Part shown: piece by piece, positions 35,152 through 47,473 of the stretch
Numbering within the stretch: position 1 is the stretch's first letter
Layout: each line of letters opens with the position of its first letter
Assembly (NCBI GenBank): GCA_024138025.1
Contig: JAMXBD010000095.1
Coordinates: forward strand, 248,001-312,000
DNA length: 64,000 bases
Source of the DNA: Combretum micranthum
Lineage: Eukaryota > Streptophyta > Magnoliopsida > Myrtales > Combretaceae
Direction: 5' to 3'
Position numbers and translations under genes: made by a program
The notes under the pieces: generated by a model
Seen by the model: only the letters and a program-made list of their open reading frames with translations
Told to the model about the DNA's origin: nothing
The model's database searches: none

Positions 35152-38100
35152 TGTGACAACCTTAGTCATCCCAAAAGCTTCGATACCGGGTGTAAGGCGT
35201 ATCTTCATAATCATAGAGAACCATCTTTGAAATAAGTTGTTTAAGAAGACATTCATAAAGAAATTAAAAGCGAAAACCATAACATAAAAATCTTAAATTC
35301 GAAAATATAAAGGTCTTACAGATTATCAAAAGGGAATTTCCCCTATCAAAAGATAAAGTCTATCAAAGTCTATTTAAAATAAATACATTAGAGATTTACT
35401 TAGAAGTCTAAGTCTCCAACTAGTCTTTGACTTCATCTAAAAACTCCTTAGTCCAAAAGGTAGTACCTAAGAGAAATATCCTTGAGGCTTTAGCCATAGG
35501 TGGAGGTGCTGCAATAGATATCTATAAAGGTGTAAGCTTCTTGCTTAGTGAAAATTAATTCCACAAATAAAGTACGCAAAAAATTACTATCAAAACAAGT
35601 TATTTAAACAAGCATATGATATGTAATCAAACACGTAAGCAAACAATACATATGATTTTCCGGGAATCATATGTTAAATGGATTTACCTCCATTCGGGGT
35701 TAGGTGTTCTAGGCAACAAGGACATAGTTTGCAAATAAAGTTTTTATAGTTTTTATATGAGCCACTACTAGTCGCTAAAATGTAGTTATTTCGGGTATCC
35801 ACCCACCATTTAATTACGAGCGATCAACTACCATAGAGTAGAAGTTCAGGTTCTACGAGCCTTATTACTATGCTCTTGTCCCACCGAGGGTATAGTAATA
35901 AATGCAATGTAACTGACTACGTGTCATGCATGAATCATTTTATTTAAATAATCATGGCATAATATTAAATATTTTAAAAGTGATTATAGAATTCGCTGGC
36001 AAATCATTCCTATACTAAATCATATAATAATTAGTTAACAATTCCCACTTTGACATACTTAACATGATTTCAATCATATAAGTAAGGCACATGCTATAAT
36101 GTTTTTATCTTTTCCGAATTCTAGTGCCGCTAAACTATAAAAAAAAACACAAGTACTTAAATGTAAGAATTTAAACTCACTCAACCATGGCAGCAGAAGC
36201 TCCTAGTCAAAATAATCCTCTGGGTAAGGAAGCTCAGACTCCACGTCACCTAAATAAGAGAAATACCCAAAATAAGTATTTTTTGGAAGTTCTACTTAAA
36301 CATGTAATGCTATCTTACTAAGTTCGTCAAAAATCGTGTAGAGTGAAAATCCAACTTAAAACGGCAATAACTTGCTCATTTTAACTCAGAATTTCGCATG
36401 TTATATATCATTTTCTACCTACTTAAAAAGATCTATCTATTTCTAAAGTTATTTTCTTCATAAAAGGTCATTTGTGTCTCTAAAAGATACGGTACATAAT
36501 CAATACGAAAATCTCAGCTTTTAAAACATGATTTTCCAAACTTTTTATTAACCAAAAATCCCATAACAAACATATACATATATATATATATATAGTTGAA
36601 AAATCTTTTTAATACATAGGCAACTCATATTATAAACATGATTTTAATGATGTTGTCTTAACCAGTGATTTTTCATAAAACAATCTTATCTTGGTAGTTG
36701 AAAAAATGAAGTTTTACAAAATTATGTTAAGTAGTTTGTAAATTTTTAAGTCATTAAATATGTGATATAATTTACTTTCCTTAATTCTTGAAAGATAATT
36801 TTTTTTTAATTCAAAGCTTTAGTCTATCTAAGTTATTCTGAAATTTTATTCCCTAAGTATAGTTTATTTGGTGAGTTTATTCTTAACTTATTTTGGAAAA
36901 CTTGTGTTAGTCTTTGTACTTACTACAATGTTAGTAAAGATTTTATAATCAAGTTTTTAAGAAAAAATTTCATAGAAAAGTATTATCAACCTTAAGGTTT
37001 TTAATGGTAGTTCGAAAAGAAAATAAAGAGTTCCTTATTTATTTTTTGTAAAAGCTTTCTATGTCAACAATACTAAATCTATGGTAATTTTTGTCAAAAA
37101 AAAAAATCTTTTGAAAAGTATTTGGTTGAAATAAAATTATAATTCTTAATGAAACTTTTCCTAAGTGATAAACTACACTTTTAAAGTGAGTTATGTTTGT
37201 TTTCGTTTATTTTAAGAAACAACTTTTTTTATCTTTATTAAGACAACAATCAATATGATCATATATGAACAATGAGTATGTAGCTAGTAACGTGACAAAA
37301 ATAATAATAGTAAGAAAAATGGAAAATATAAGGATGGGCAAGAAATAAATATTGAGTATTGGAAGTCTTAGCTTGATTTCAAGACTTCTGAACTTAGCCA
37401 TGGGCAAGTCCAAAAAGAGAAAAAAAAAAGAAATAAGAAAATCGTTTTGACTTGATAAGGACAAGTCTAAAACTAAAAAAACTAGTCTTAATATCAAAGC
37501 ATATAATAAATAAATAACAGTTATGCTAGTGAGCTTATATACTCTAAGAAATATATATAGATAATATAATATAGGAGTTAGGTTAAAAAAATAATAATAG
37601 CATGTAACATAATAACAATAATAAAACAACATAATAATAAAATGTAATTTATTCATCGACAAGAACAAAACATGAACATAGTGTTGCTTCTATAACATTT
37701 AAATGTTTAAAAAACATACACCATGATCATGTTAAGTTACATGACATGATCATGGTAATAAAATATAGGTAAGGAATTTACCTAAGATAGAAATATGATT
37801 GTAGTTAAAGAGAGATTTTGATAGTATGTGGGTAAAAGAAATGTAGGAAATTATGGAAAAGTGAGAGATTTCAGGAGAGAGGATTTGAGAAGTGATTTTG
37901 GGAGAGTTTTGTCATGGTAAATGAGTGTGTGAAAGAAATGGAGGGAAGGGGGTATTTATAGAGTTTTGAGGAGGGAAAATTGTGTGATCAAAATAAAACG
38001 AAAAAGAAAAATAAATGTGTGCATATGGGGGAAGTAGCACTGGTTTGGAGGGGAAAGGGGAGAGAGAGATTTGTTTTGTATTTTTATTAATTAAAAGTAA

Positions 38101-38655
38101 TAGTTTGTAAGTCATGATGTGATTAAAGATGTATGGGAAAAGTAAAAAATAGAAATATGTATGGTACAGTGTAAGAATAGGTGTCGAAAAAGTAGAAATA
38201 AATAAATAGTATAGAGTAATACTATGAATAGTAGATAAGACAAATTAATACTAGTAGTAAAGAAAATACATGTAATTAAGTTATATTTGATATTTTTAGA
38301 TGCCAAAAAATTATAAAACTGCTATTTTTGAAATTCTTGTATTTTTACAAATCTATTGGTGTTATCAAAATATTTTTATTGTCTAGTGCACGGGGGCATA
38401 GTTTTCAAAAACTGATCCAGTTCAAATTTGAAACATACTAAAAATTTACGAATTTGGTATTTTTAAACTTCCTTATATTATTACGAGCTATTATCCATAA
38501 TTATCTTAATTTCGTTGTTTAGGGATTAAGAGCACGGGATTGCCAGATCTAAATCTACTAGGGTTTGATATAGATTTATTGACTTTTAGGGTTTCCAATT
38601 GACTTCCGGTTTAGGGTTTAAGCATAAATCGTAGCTTAAAATCTAGGGGCTTACA
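35152..38655 (-). mobile_element. 3.5-kb solo LTR (copy C)
   Basis: Bounded by TGTGACAACC (35152) and TAGGGGCTTACA (to 38655). On the minus strand this gives TGTAAGCCCCTA..GGTTGTCACA, the same end design as the LTR 6616-10296. The block at 36345-36440 (AACTTGCTCATTTTAACTCA) is homologous to copies A and B. It separates the Tat-like gag from protease. Flanking pentamers TTAAG and ATATA do not match, so either the borders are slightly off or the flanks have diverged. No coding sequence is seen. Confidence 0.6.
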
Positions 38656-38915
38656 ATATATTTTTTCTTATTGGTCTGCTATATGTAAAGTACATGTTGA
38701 ATGTACTGCTAGCTCATCTAAGGAAGTGATCAAGTCGATAGTGAGTTGATGATACCAGTTACGATAGCTTTCTCTAATGCTTTAAGGAGCACTTCAAAAG
38801 ATGGCATAATTGAAACCAAAGCCCAACATCTGATCTATATTTCTCAAGGTGTTCCTCCGAGTCAGTTATCTCGTTGTACATTTTAAATGTTGGCAACTTC
38901 ACACATTGAGGAAAA
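38656..38915 (-). pseudogene. Tat-like gag fragment
   Basis: On the minus strand the block CVKLPTFKMYNEITDSEEHL (about 38845-38905) matches the start of the gag core in Tat/Ogre elements (typically LPxYxGTTDPxDHL). A degraded helix-rich block follows. Stops are present. The fragment is truncated at 38655 by the LTR insertion. Confidence 0.6.
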
Positions 38916-39636
38916 GACTCCTCTATTAATGATTGTGCAAGAAGGTTTTTCTTAACAGTTGTGTCATCTTACGCATGGGGATGTTTTTTTTTTTTTTTTT
39001 TTACTTTCTTTGATTTCTAAAATTCTCTTAGTCTCCTTCTCTATTTCCTTAGGGGTTAAGTCTTCAAAGCATATTCCATAATACATGGAAAAAAGATGGG
39101 ATAAGGATCGTTAACATAATTTTTTTTCTTTTTTTAATGCAAGTAGTGCAACAGAGAGTTTATGATTCTTAAAGATCCTTGAATATGGTATTTCTTTGGG
39201 TGGTAAGCGGATTGGTAATCTCTCAAGGCTGGTAGTGATTGTCGTGTGGTGATGGGTTTCAATAGTACTATGTTAATGTTAGGAGGTATTTTCCCAACTC
39301 TAACTCTTTGAGGTGTTATTCAACATCCTTGTTATGCTTTTTGATCTCGACATTTTGCTCCACTACTGGTAAAGTATCTTCTAAGCAACTCTAATGACCT
39401 AAGTAGTGAGAGCCATCAGAGGCAAGAAGAATGTTGTAGCCCACATGGGAGTTCTTTGCTTCCATTAAGTAAGTAAGCTCGAGGTTGAATTTAAATCATC
39501 TTCAAGACCCTCGTCTTGAAGTGTCTTCTTGTTCTTAAGGCATGATAGCATAGCCAAAGTTTGGTATTTTTCCTTTGCAAGTTGTGAAGATTGGTAGGAA
39601 AGAACTGAATTAGGAAAGCTTTGTTAAACGGTAGGT
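38916..39636 (-). other. leader and gag N-terminal remnant, not resolved
   Basis: Lies between the primer site and the gag core on the minus strand. No clear frame remains. T-run at about 38985-39002. Confidence 0.35.
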
Positions 39637-39656
39637 TTCCTACAGACAATACTAAA
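39637..39656 (-). promoter_or_regulatory. decayed primer binding site of the Tat-like element
   Basis: The minus strand reads TTTAGTATTGTCTGTAGGAA. The sequence usual in Tat-group elements is TTTGGCGCCGTCTGTGGGAA. All differences are G-to-A or C-to-T transitions, as expected from long-term cytosine deamination. Confidence 0.6.
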
Positions 39657-39659
39657 TTT

Positions 39660-40170
39660 TGCTAGTTCAAATTTGGTATAGATTAAATATAATGAATCTG
39701 GGCTTGGATCGCTCTGGTGGCGGGCGCTACAAGATAGAAACTTGGAAAGTGGCACGTTGATTTAGGCCAGATGCGACTATTCTAATGCTTAAGTCAACAA
39801 TTATAGTGATGGGCAAGTAAATTATATGTATGAAGAGTGGTGTATGGCCATTACCATTCCCATGGAGGGAAAAGGGCTATTCATAGTTGGTTGATCCCTA
39901 CCGATTGAATGTGTCATGGGATCATGTGATAATGAGCAAGTAAGTGGTTAGCATGGCTATGGCGGACATGGGTTGAACCAATAGTCCAATTTTTTGCATG
40001 TTCGAGCCCGACCAAGGAGCATATCTAAGAGGCATTAAGTAAGGAGTCAATTGAGTATTGAAGGGAGTGGTCGGATGCCAAGCTAAAGTGACGAGTGCCA
40101 TGTCGAGGCCTTATGTTACTGCAAATGTAGTTAGGACCTTAGCATAAATAAACGGTCCAATTCACTTGTA
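39660..40170 (-). repeat. probable 5' LTR end of the Tat-like element
   Basis: Sequence immediately outside the decayed primer site; TG at 39660-39661 would be the LTR terminus on the minus strand. It includes a GC-richer patch at 39698-39735 (GATCGCTCTGGTGGCGGGCG). No second copy lies in the window to confirm it; the partner would be left of position 1. The right limit is arbitrary. Confidence 0.3.
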
Positions 40171-41662
40171 AGCTGAACTGGTTTGAATGGCCTTTATTCT
40201 AGATTATACCTTAACACAACTAAAACTTCAAAACTCATAACTCACATACTTTTCACTTATTTCAAAAACTACAAGTTGCATTGTGATCATGACATTATAA
40301 TCTATAAAACAAGAGTAAGCTTGATAACATTTCGTCATCTTGTACTTTTAAACTAGCTAGGACATCGAGTTTATCGACAAGAATACCAATTCAATCCATT
40401 CTAAGATTATTATGTAAAATATAGTTTATAGTTTATACTTAGTTGTAATCTTCAAACTAATAGGAATGTTTTCTTATGTGTTTTTGGTGAAAACTTTGAC
40501 TTTTCAAGCTAACCATCATATTACTTCAATTAAGTCACAATAAGGCTACAGTGAGTGAGGTTTTCAATGATTTACTACTCTTTTAATGTGTTTGATGTGT
40601 TGCATGGATCTTTAATTATTGTTTATTAAATAATTTGTACTATGGATGAGTCATTTGTGTGTTATATATATGATAGTGTTGTACTAAAGTTGGATAATAA
40701 GTTTATGTAAAATTTTTTAGGAGGAGGATGACTACCATTAAGACACTATAACACTGTCGTTTGGATGGTAGTTCATGTGGTCCTTATTCGGATGCCAGGT
40801 CTTTCGCCTATTTTTTTGGGACAATATTACCATTTGAACACATGACATTTAGATGATCTCCATTAGGTTCATATCTTAAACCAACAAACCGATCAGTAAA
40901 GTTAAGTACCGAATTTGACCCTATCTAACTTAATTTTATTTTTTAAACAAAGGTGTTTTGACTAATTTTTTTGGTTAAGCTAAAAATAAAAGATAAAAAC
41001 TACTTGATTCAACGATTGAATATAGTTGAAAACTAAACTATGAAAGATAATTGATATAAACGATTCTGTTATTGGCGTTAAAGATATAAACCTAACTGGA
41101 TGTGTTAAGTGGAAAGTGATAGCACTGATTGATATTAAATTGCTTAGATGTGCTCTTATACATAAATTGCTTTTTCTAGTATTATCTTGTCTAATTTGAT
41201 TTGTATATTGATTGGTCACCCCGATCTAACAACAACTGTTGGATTATAAGTAAAACTAGGAATGCATTGCACAAACACCACATTGATGGAATGGTAGGAA
41301 AAAAGAATTAAATTAAGGGTTATATATAGATAACCTCGACTTAAGAATTTGTTAATTTAAGCATAGTTTTTAGCTTCGCAATATAAACTAAAATATTGGG
41401 GAAGGTCATAAATAGTGAAGCCATATCGAACCATCACCTAGGGTCGTATTATAAGTCTTAAGAAATCTTGGCCCATTACTAGATTTAATGTATCCTATGT
41501 CACTCCTAGACTGCCTCTAAGGTATCTGTAAGGTAAGAGAATCATTTTGAATAATCAAACTTGGGACCGTATTTAAGGTATCCAAATGAAGGGTTGCATT
41601 TAATGTACTCTAAGCTTATGATATTCATGAATAAGTGTCGAACAACCTAGACTGGTGATAGG
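40171..41662 (+). mobile_element. long LTR (copy F), left part
   Basis: Non-coding. It carries AAACTCATAACTCACATACT (about 40226-40245), the kind of block the long LTRs share. It appears to continue after the nested LTR (41663-44572) into 44573-45096, which ends with a typical LTR tail. The left border was not found. Confidence 0.35.
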
Positions 41663-44572
41663 TGTAAACTCCCAAGTTTTTCCAAGTTTAGAGTTTGAGA
41701 AATATAATTAAAAATCAAAGAAGTTAGTATATAATTATTTTTAATACTTTGATTGTTAAATTTAAGTGTGTTGATATGTATGAAATTGAATAAATAAGAA
41801 AAAGAACTCAAAATGTCATTCAAATCATTTTAAAGTTGTCTATTAGTTTAAGTAATATCAAAATTTCCATTAGATAAGTTTTTAAAGATCTAATAATTTA
41901 AGTAAATCATTTCAAGTGGTATATTAATCATTTTACTTCTAAACTTCTTTAGGAAATTATATTTCAAAAATTCAATCTCTAAATTATAAAGCTTTTCTAA
42001 ATAGTTTTCTATAAGAAAATTTCCTTTTAAATATAATTTATAAGCCAAATTTATTTAAACTTTATATTAGTTTCCAATATAAAGTATATTGATGTTTTTA
42101 AATAAAAAAAGTTAAGTTGATTTTAGTGCACTTTCTGGCCTCAATTCCAACAAAGTTATCATGCACACACACACACGCTACATCCCTCTTGCAATTGCCT
42201 AAAAGTCAACAACCCTTATCTATTTACGAAAAACAAAATCAATCAAATTTAGGCAAAAATTCTCTCCCTCTCATCTTGCACCACATGTGAACAGCACATG
42301 CATACACACACTTGCTTTTCCTTCTTCTTTTATCTTTCAAAAATTCTTCAAGAACTCAAGTAGCTTCCATCTACATACCAAGCTTAGCTTAAGGTAAGTT
42401 AAAGTTCTTCATTTCTTGTTAATTTTGTTAAATTTAGGCAGCTGAAGTTTATGTTTGTGATGGATTTTGATGGTTGAAAGGTTGATGGCGAGTTTGATGT
42501 TGGATAAATGAAATTGAGGGAATGATATTGGTAGTTTAAGTTTAGGCTTAAGGAGTTATTACTCTTTTATTGGTTAAATGGGGTTGATGTTGTGTGTAGT
42601 TGATGAGGAGTTTGGGTTTTTGGTATAAAGGTCGTGTGAAGTTTTTGGAGGGGTATATGATACATGTTGTGAGTGATGGAGTGTGTTTGATGAAGTTAAA
42701 TATCAAAACATGTGTCTAGAAAGTGAAATTTCCGAAGTTAGAAACTTTGGGTGCAGGGGAGGATGTGCATAGGCATGTACGAGCCCGTGCAGAAGGTGTT
42801 AGGTTAGAATTTCTCTTATGCGCACCTTTTTTGGGTTTGCATAGGCGTGTGCATGGGCATACAGAAGCTTGTTCTGAGTATTGCAGGGGAAAAATTCGAT
42901 TCTGGATGTTTTTGTGGGGTCAGCACGGCCTGGAGCATGGCCGTGCAGAAGGTCGTGCAAACAAGTCCGTTTTTCATAAATTAACCGTAACTTTTTCGTC
43001 CGAACTTGCATTAGGGTGATTCAAGAGGCTATAGAAAGCTTAAAAAGAGCTCTACAACTTTTATGTTTTAAGTATTGAGAGACTCCAAAAGTATTAAGGC
43101 TTAAAATTTGATTGTTTCATGTAGTATCATGCTTAAATCAAGTTAAATACCCATTTTATTAGTTAAGTGAAGATAGTTGAGCTTAGTACTTTATAATTTC
43201 TTAAAGATTGGTGAACTAGGATTAAAATAACATAAGTTTAAAATACTTAAGTGTTAATAAAAGTCCTACATAGACACTTGCTGAGTAAATTTTGTTTGTT
43301 ATTTTATAGAATTTTTTGACCAAGACTTAGACTTTCCAATTGATTATTACGACAATCGGCTATAATGCAATTGTGAGTAATCACATTTTTTTACTTAGAT
43401 TGTGCTTGTAATATAGAATATGAACATTTTCTTAAATGTAATGAAATCATCAAAATGCATGCGGAATTAGGAGATCTGCTTGATGTATGTTTGTGAATGA
43501 GTGATAAACACTTATATTCAAAGTGATAACTTTATTGGTTGATAATAGTTGTGTAGTTTAGATTGGTAAGTGTTTAAAATTGAGATGACCACCATATAAC
43601 ATGGACTAAAGCATATTGGACGTTAAACTCAAACCGACATGCATTGCATAACATCATAATTGCATTAGTATGATATTTCATGTCATGTGTTAATATTTTG
43701 ATTTTGTGGTAATATTTGTTGAGTTCAGTGAATCTGGTTAAGGTTATCATAGGGTTGTCAGCTTCACAAGAACTAAGTGGGTTTCAAAGGAGGTCATCTA
43801 TGTTGGAGTTGGCTATAAAATATTAATACTTAGTGGAATTTTTACGTTCTAAATGAAGTGGAGAGTATATTTTACAACTATTTAAATGATTTGAAAGAGT
43901 TCTCCTTCTTTAGTTTTGGAATTTTCATGGGCATGAATTACTTAATTAATTTTTCAACCCCTAGGAGGGTGTAAATCATTATAGGTTTAGATTTCGATTA
44001 TCCAAACCATGTTTGCTACATATGTTTAGTTGATGCATTGCATTTGCTTTCTAATTAACCATGATCTAAGATCAATCAACTGTGTTAAGATTTTTGTTAC
44101 TCACTGAGCTTTTCAATGCTCACACTCCTTTAGATTGTTGCTTTATGGGATTTTAAGCAGGATGACCGAGACCAAGGCTGGTGTGGGGGTTAGGGTAGAA
44201 AAGGATCTTATGTATTCATTTTTGGCAAGGAAGACTTTGATATGTAATAGAGACCTAGTTTGTGTTTTATAATAGTTTAAGTTATGTTTTCCTTATTTTC
44301 TTGTAAGTTCTATATGAAAATATTTAGGTAAAGTCCTTGAAGACCACAGATGTAATATCTAAATGATGACCTATTCTTTGCAATTTTGTTATCTTGGCTT
44401 ATGATTTATATATATTCAATATCATTCTAATTCTAATCAACTTTCGATCCTGTTTTACATGTTCACTTCATACAGGGAATGTTAGTTGTAAAATACTTAT
44501 GTAACCTCTTGGAGGCCTCAATTGGTTACATGATGTACTTTTACGACTAGGGTACCTTATTGGGGTGTGACA
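41663..44572 (+). mobile_element. 2.9-kb LTR (copy E) nested in another LTR
   Basis: Starts TGTAAACTCCCAAG and ends TTATTGGGGTGTGACA. Shared long-LTR features are a block near 42980 (AACCGTAACTTTTTCGTCCG), a CTCACTGAGCTTTTC block at 44101-44115 and a purine-rich GATGACCGAGACC at 44160-44172. A GC-rich stretch at 42757-42965 has repeated GCACGGCC / GGCCGTGC / GTCGTGCA words. Flanks ATAGG and GTAGA agree at only three of five positions, so the target duplication is not established. Confidence 0.5.
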
Positions 44573-45096
44573 GTAGAGGTTAAACCTTAGGCTTCATGCT
44601 AATTATCGAAAGACAACATGTGATATTCATATTATATATGGTTACTCATACGTAACATATGCTTATTAACTTAATTGTGCTTGCTTGCTAAAGTAAGTAA
44701 TAAGGAACTTGCATTCCTATCTCACTAAGTTGTGGTTTTTACCCATCCCCTTATAATGTAATTCACCTTGTAGATACCTTAAGACAATTGTATCACCCAG
44801 CATAGTGAGCCACCTCAGTAAGCCTAGTTGTTTTTGGGACATGAGAAGTAATGCAAGGGAGAGTAAATAGAGCTATTGCCTTTATGTCATATTCAATTGT
44901 TAAACTACTTTGGATGTATTCAAACTATTTTTATCCATTGCAATTTTGTTAAGCTAGACAACCGTAAGGTTTTGTATGGCATCAGCAAATTGCCACTAAG
45001 TTGACCCAGTGTATGTTTTAATTGTGAAATTTATGGTTTATTAGAAACTTTTTGAATGCTTATGTAGATGGTTAAGATTTAGGGTAGGTTGTCACA
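44573..45096 (+). mobile_element. long LTR (copy F), right part
   Basis: Contains CTATCTCACTAAGTTGTGG (44720-44738), the long-LTR tail block, and ends GGTAGGTTGTCACA at 45096. The terminus matches the GTGACA / GTCACA ends of the other long LTRs. Confidence 0.45.
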
Positions 45097-46239
45097 TATA
45101 AATATATATATATATATATATATGCTTGGTCATATCTAGCTATGATATATTATATTTTCCTTAATAGCCCTAAGAACAAGATAGCCATAATCAAATATTA
45201 AAACTAAGATATAATTGTTTTTTTTTTTTTTTTTGAATTTGGATTTCTTAATTTACCTTTTCTCAATTTTCATCATTGTAAAAATCAATAATTGAGACTA
45301 TGTTAGTTCTCAACATATTTCGTGGTGTTATTATAATATTATATTATACTATTATTTTCTTTCTTATAATCCTAATTAATAATCATATGTAGCAATACAT
45401 TTGAAAGATAAATTCATGAAAATTGATAAGGTAAATGAAAAAGATTTATTTCTTTTTCTTTTATTTTCTCTTTTTTCTCTTATAAAGCTAGTGTGGAGCT
45501 TTTCTAAGAATTTGCAAATGTATGACATGGCAAGTTATATTAAGGGCTTCCATTAAAACATGATATACTATTTCTTTGTAAAAGCGTTGTTAGCTGCAAA
45601 TTTTTTTGTACAAATCTCCTTTTTCAACTACCCTATTAAGTTGAATAGTGTAAGCTATGGAGAGGAAGTTGTGGTTTTCCGTTATATGTTGTAGTACAGA
45701 AGATGGAAAAATCTAAATTTTTAGACTTAGTCAAGTGATCAATTCATATAAAGACTATTGAGTGACTTTTTCATTTTCTATTTTCTATGAGAAAAAAAAA
45801 GAGAAAATTTTATAAAAATTTCAAAAGCTTGATTATTATGAGATGGTTATATAACTCATATGAACCTTGCAAGTTTATACCCATTAATTAAAATTAACAC
45901 CCAATATTAAACCATAGGCTATCTCTTTTTTTAAGAAAGAGAAAAAAAAAAATAATACTAATCACTTTTTGTGGATGCTTTGAAACACAATTTTTTTTAT
46001 ATATAATTTATCTTATTATTTATTACTAACTAAAAATTGCATAGGTATATAGACTTGGTGGAAGAAGAAAGGAAGGGTTCTAATTTATCATATCCCATTC
46101 AAATAGAAATTAGAAATGTATGCCATTTGAGTTATGGAAGCGCTAAAGTAAAGAATCTAGCTAATTCCACATATGTGAAAAAGAAAATTTTGAATTTATA
46201 TACAAGCAAGTGCTTTAAAAAGGGAGAAAAAAGTTTGGT
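45097..46239. other. AT-rich spacer with (TA)n, no gene seen
   Basis: A (TA)n microsatellite at 45097-45123 starts right at the end of the LTR. T-run at about 45218-45234. The short frame 46037-46243 has no recognisable motif and I do not call it. Confidence 0.5.
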
Positions 46240-46560
46240 CTGATGGGGGTGGGTAAGTTTTACCGTAGTATTTGAACTTTTTGAATATAACACAATTATA
46301 TCTAAACAAAACCTTTGTCCACCAAAATTACTTAAGTTTTTAAATCTTGCACTCACTGTACTTTTGGTTGGAATCTAGCTAATTTTTCTCCAAGATATTG
46401 GCATAGACAATTATCTTTCTTAAAAAAAAATACTTTATGTCTCCTAATGGCATAGTTATCTTTTTTTTTTCTTTTTACTTTTGTTTCTCTCCTTCTCTTT
46501 CTTCTCATGCACACTTCTCCTCCTCCTCCTCTTCTTCCCCCTTCTTCTTCTACACATAAC
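46240..46560 (+). repeat. left arm of an inverted repeat around the chromovirus
   Basis: 46250-46470 matches the reverse complement of about 52985-53245. Shared words in order are GGTAAGTTTTA, then TTTGGTTGGAATCT, then GACAATTATCT, then TTAAAAAAxxATACTTT and TCTCCTAATGGCATA. Both arms then run inward into pyrimidine-rich (left) or purine-rich (right) tracts. The pair could be arms of a foldback or MITE-like element, or two copies of one repeat. Confidence 0.6.
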
Positions 46561-46875
46561 CTCCTATAAAAATAATGAATAAAAAAAAATCTCAATATCC
46601 CACCAACTTCTCTCTTAGATTTGTTTCTTAATTCATGTTTGAACACTAATTAGGTTTTGATTCTTTTTTAATTTAATTCAATCCAATTTCTTATTGGAAA
46701 GTTTTAATTCGAAGGCATGTGTTGAAAGTTAACGTTTTTATTTAGTATATCAGGAGGGAAGGTTTTGGTTAAGGTTTTTAGGATAGGATTTAGGCAAGGG
46801 TTTTTAGAATCTAGGGTTTGAATTGTTTGGGTCTTGCTTAGGGTTTCAAATTGAACCAAGGTTTGGGAAGTCAAA

Positions 46876-47438
46876 TGCAACCGGGTCAGCCCAGTTGGAG
46901 GTTGAAGACGATGGATTCCTAGGGTTTGCGAAAAGAAACGACCAGAAGGAACAGAAGGAAGTGAAAGACAAAGACAGCCAGACAGTACTTCGTGCAGAAA
47001 GTGATAAGGAAGACTCAGCTAAAAGTAATTCAAGTGATAAGGCTGGGCTGGGCTTAAAAGTTGTTCTGGGCCAGCAGGAGGAAATGGCAACCGAGGAAAA
47101 GGCTTTGGTCAATTTCGGCCTGCCCAATTAAACTTAGCCTTCTTTAATAAGCAGTAGAATTATATAGCTGTAAGATATTTGTTACACGGTTTTGACGTGG
47201 ACAGTGTTGCACATGTACCACAGATTTTATTCCTTTTTCTGTTATAGGAGCAATATATCTCTTAGCTGTTATAGAGGCAATTATGCCTATAAATTACAAG
47301 GTGCAACCTATAAACAATAAGAAAACAATACAAAAACATTCTGCTCCAATACTTGCATTCGATTATTATTTTAATTCATTGCTTGCATCCAAGCTGTTAT
47401 CTATATTCGGATAATCTGTATCATTCTTCCGCATTGCA
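46876..47438 (+). repeat. 5' LTR of the chromovirus
   Basis: Starts TGCAACCGGGTCAGCC and ends CTTCCGCATTGCA. The first 256 bases form an open frame ending TAA at 47129-47131. The last 300 bases hold the leader with AACATTCTGCTCCAATACTT. Confidence 0.9.
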
Positions 47439-47440
47439 AT

Positions 47441-47453
47441 TGGTATCAGAGCC
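47441..47453 (+). promoter_or_regulatory. primer binding site, initiator tRNA-Met
   Basis: TGGTATCAGAGCC two bases after the 5' LTR is the classic plant LTR-retrotransposon site complementary to the 3' end of initiator tRNA-Met. Confidence 0.95.
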
Positions 47454-47473
47454 TGTTTGTAGGAGCTGGCATT

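Larger units (their letters stand above)
3316..39659 (-). mobile_element. old Tat/Ogre-like Ty3/Gypsy element, minus strand, split by nested insertions
   Basis: Pieces on the minus strand occur in the order expected of a Tat/Ogre-type element: primer site 39637-39656, gag 38656-38915, protease 34720-35145, RT 33700-34720, RNase H 32635-33700, integrase HHCC and core start 30805-31243, integrase C-terminal region 13385-13811, then a tandem array (13280 to 6241). An ORF remnant on the opposite strand (3322-3951) lies beyond the array. Tat-group elements are known for 3' tandem repeats and for extra antisense ORFs. Interruptions are the LTRs at 35152-38655, 31249-32629, 10580-13203 and 6616-10296, and the Athila-like element at 17564-30477. 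The catalytic middle of integrase was not found. That all pieces come from one copy is inferred from order and orientation. Confidence 0.55.

Noticed and set aside
37207..37668. 153-codon minus-strand frame, very hydrophobic
   Set aside because: It lies inside a long LTR. Composition (Leu, Ile, Phe, Tyr) follows from AT-rich DNA, and there is no membrane-protein family signature.
42723..43019. 98-codon frame with GC-rich content
   Set aside because: It covers the inverted-word GC island of an LTR. The opposite strand is open as well, which is expected of palindromic sequence.
46823..47131. A host gene starting upstream of the chromovirus LTR
   Set aside because: The open frame is the LTR-encoded part plus a short chance extension; the same LTR frame recurs at the 3' LTR.
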